Source: Cohnella xylanilytica
GTDB taxonomy: Bacteria > Bacillota > Bacilli > Paenibacillales > Paenibacillaceae
Assembly (NCBI RefSeq): GCF_014212175.1
Contig: NZ_JACJVR010000011.1
Span: 19,020 to 83,019, forward strand
Reading direction: 5' to 3'
Length of the DNA: 64,000 bases
Below the pieces are notes generated by a model that saw nothing but the letters and a program-made list of their open reading frames with translations, was not told where the DNA came from and searched no databases. Of this stretch, positions 62,760 through 64,000 are shown piece after piece. The first letter of the stretch is position 1, and each line of letters starts with the position of its first letter. A program made the translations under genes and the position numbers.

Positions 62760-63173
62760 TTACAGGAGCTTCGCTTTGCGGGCGAGCCGTTTGTACTGGA
62801 AGTAAACCGTGCAGCCGATGCAGTAGCCGAGCAGGGCCGCGCTTGCGGCGAGCAGCAGCATGGCGGCGAACGCGTACCCCGCGACGGCCCAGCCGAGAGC
62901 GTGGGCTAGAAGGGACAAGGTAAGGAACAGCACCGCCAGCGAATTGTTGAACTTCGCCAGCTCGGCGGCCTGCGTCTCGCGGCCTTCCGTTCTCAGGAGC
63001 GGCTTCGCCAGCCGAATGAACAGGTTCCAGCGGCCGCCGGTCAGAAGCCCGATCGCCTGGATGGCCCATAAGGCGGCTAGCAGCCATGGCTGCCCCAGGA
63101 GGAAGGACAGAAGGACGACCAGGACGATTCCCGTCTGATTGGCTTTGATATAGGGCATCGGAATCTCTCTCAT
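62760..63173 (-). CDS. DUF4395-family membrane protein
   Basis: The 137-residue protein has three to four transmembrane helices and the DUF4395 pattern: an early hydrophobic pair, then NRFxxx-like FNNSLAVLFLTLSLL, and a late GYCIGCTVYFQYKRL with two cysteines near the membrane. Members are widespread in Firmicutes and often sit near thioredoxin-like genes; no such gene is here. GGAGG lies before ATG 63173. Confidence 0.85.
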   Translation of the reverse strand: MREIPMPYIKANQTGIVLVVLLSFLLGQPWLLAALWAIQAIGLLTGGRWNLFIRLAKPLLRTEGRETQAAELAKFNNSLAVLFLTLSLLAHALGWAVAGYAFAAMLLLAASAALLGYCIGCTVYFQYKRLARKAKLL

Positions 63174-63207
63174 AAGACACCTCCAATATGATTTATCGAC
63201 AATCGTC

Positions 63208-63262
63208 GTTCAAAGGATGGTTCATTGTTCAAAGGATAGGGTTCATTGTTCAAAGGATAGAG
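63208..63262 (+). repeat. 21-bp tandem repeat (about 2.6 copies)
   Basis: GTTCATTGTTCAAAGGATAGG is repeated with small changes from 63208 to 63262. It lies upstream of the rRNA operon promoter region. Confidence 0.7.
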
Positions 63263-63518
63263 TTCGATGTTAATTCCAAGTTAGCCGATGCGATATCCGT
63301 TGTCAATCGTTCTTTTGGCATTAGGGGCGATCGATTCGGCGGGTACGAGCGCGAAGTTGTTGAGCTAAAGGCAATAACGAGAGGCGTAAAGGCGTGAATG
63401 AGTCGGAGTTATTGAATGAAACGAAATAATGAGAGACGTGGAGACGCGGATGAGGCGGTGTTGAATAAAGACAATGTCGCAGGCAGCCGGGGAAGTTGCG
63501 CTTTCCATTTAATGGCGC

Positions 63519-63548
63519 TTGCATTGGGTGGACAGCCTGTGGTACATT
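63519..63548 (+). promoter_or_regulatory. rRNA operon promoter P1 (putative)
   Basis: TTGCAT (63519-63524), 18 bp, TACATT (63543-63548), about 215 bp before the mature 16S end. Confidence 0.4.
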
Positions 63549-63602
63549 AGTTCTCGCCCCTTCGAAAGGGAGCGCAAGATGAAAAGCTTCGAGAAAAAGT
63601 GA

Positions 63603-63631
63603 TTGACACTTTCGAGAGAAGCTGATAATAT
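63603..63631 (+). promoter_or_regulatory. rRNA operon promoter P2
   Basis: TTGACA (63603-63608), 17 bp, TAATAT (63626-63631). The leader that follows contains TTGTTCCTTGAAAACTGAACA, common before 16S genes in Bacillales. The remainder of 63263-63602 shows nothing recognisable. Confidence 0.75.
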
Positions 63632-63763
63632 TAATCGCTGTTGGCTCCGAAACGAGCTGACGCGACTAGAACGAACTTGTTCCTTGAAAACTGAACATCG
63701 AGTGTAATCGTGCAATACCAGCAATGAATTGAGCCTTCAAGGCTCTCTGATAAGGTTTCACCT

Positions 63764-64000
63764 TTATGGAGAGTTTGATCCTGGCTCAGGACGAACGCTG
63801 GCGGCGTGCCTAATACATGCAAGTCGAGCGGATCTTCAAGGGAGCTTGCTCCTGAGAAGGTTAGCGGCGGACGGGTGAGTAACACGTAGGCAACCTGCCC
63901 TCAAGACCGGGATAACATTCGGAAACGAATGCTAAGACCGGATACGCAAGGAGGAGGCATCTTCTTCTTGGGAAACACGGCGCAAGCTGTGGCTTGAGGA
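63764..64000 (+). rRNA. 16S ribosomal RNA, 5' part (continues beyond window)
   Basis: The sequence opens TTATGGAGAGTTTGATCCTG and continues through GGACGAACGCTGGCGGCGTG, CAAGTCGAGCGGA and GGCGGACGGGTGAGTAACAC, the universal start of bacterial 16S rRNA with a Paenibacillaceae-like V1-V2 region. About 237 nt are present; the rest of the operon lies outside. Confidence 0.98.

Overview
The window is about 62-63 % GC and reads like a chromosome of a spore-forming, Gram-positive member of the Paenibacillaceae (Paenibacillus/Cohnella type). Evidence: purine-rich AAGGAGG-type ribosome binding sites, TTG starts, a pcrB-pcrA pair, many 7TMR-DISM/LuxR/NarL-type signalling proteins, stalk-domain (copper-amine-oxidase-like) secreted proteins, DUF817/TIGR02206 membrane proteins, and the first ~237 nt of a Bacillales-type 16S rRNA gene at the right end.

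Layout. 1-7.3 kb: partial SDR oxidoreductase, GNAT acetyltransferase, uvrA with a sigma-A promoter and a possible LexA box, a small secreted protein, a response-regulator remnant, and ilvB-ilvN. 7.4-18.5 kb: regulators and signalling: a STAND/LuxR activator with an internal 18-bp tandem repeat, rpiA, a hybrid kinase with two kinase modules, an ABC-2 exporter with divergent TetR, and a histidine kinase/LuxR response regulator pair. 18.6-25.8 kb: two conserved membrane proteins, then a block (SDR, NarL-type two-component system, membrane protein) bounded by a 39-bp direct repeat, then DinB. 25.8-35.8 kb: lipoprotein, tiny membrane protein, HtrA-like protease plus stalk-domain protein, U32 peptidase/RlhA-like protein, small basic protein, ugd and galU (UDP-glucose to UDP-glucuronate). 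35.8-37.2 kb: repeat-rich zone with a 26-bp array, a nuclease-fold/winged-helix protein and a 51-bp array. 37.3-40.5 kb: pcrB-pcrA.

40.7-59.8 kb is a catabolic island: iron-dependent alcohol dehydrogenase, GntR repressor, 2-hydroxyacid dehydrogenase, Ldh2-family dehydrogenase, DapA/NanA-family lyase, TerC, a cytoplasmic Asp-box (sialidase-fold) protein, YhcH/NanQ, an MFS transporter, a second sialidase-fold protein, a sugar-type ABC importer, a DUF1537 acid-sugar kinase, PdxA2 and a PrpR-like regulator. Three promoters in it share one architecture (TTGACG, 17 bp, -10, then a GTATAC-centred palindrome), which points to a GntR regulon. The island appears designed to import and dismantle an acidic sugar or its glycoside, but no canonical nanE/nanK/nagA/nagB set is present, so the substrate is open.

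59.8-64 kb: conserved hypothetical, a divergent (clostridial-looking) LigA, DUF4395 protein, short tandem repeats, and the promoters and leader of an rRNA operon. pcrA and ligA, normally adjacent in Bacillales, are here separated by the catabolic island. No transposase, integrase, tRNA or CRISPR array was seen.
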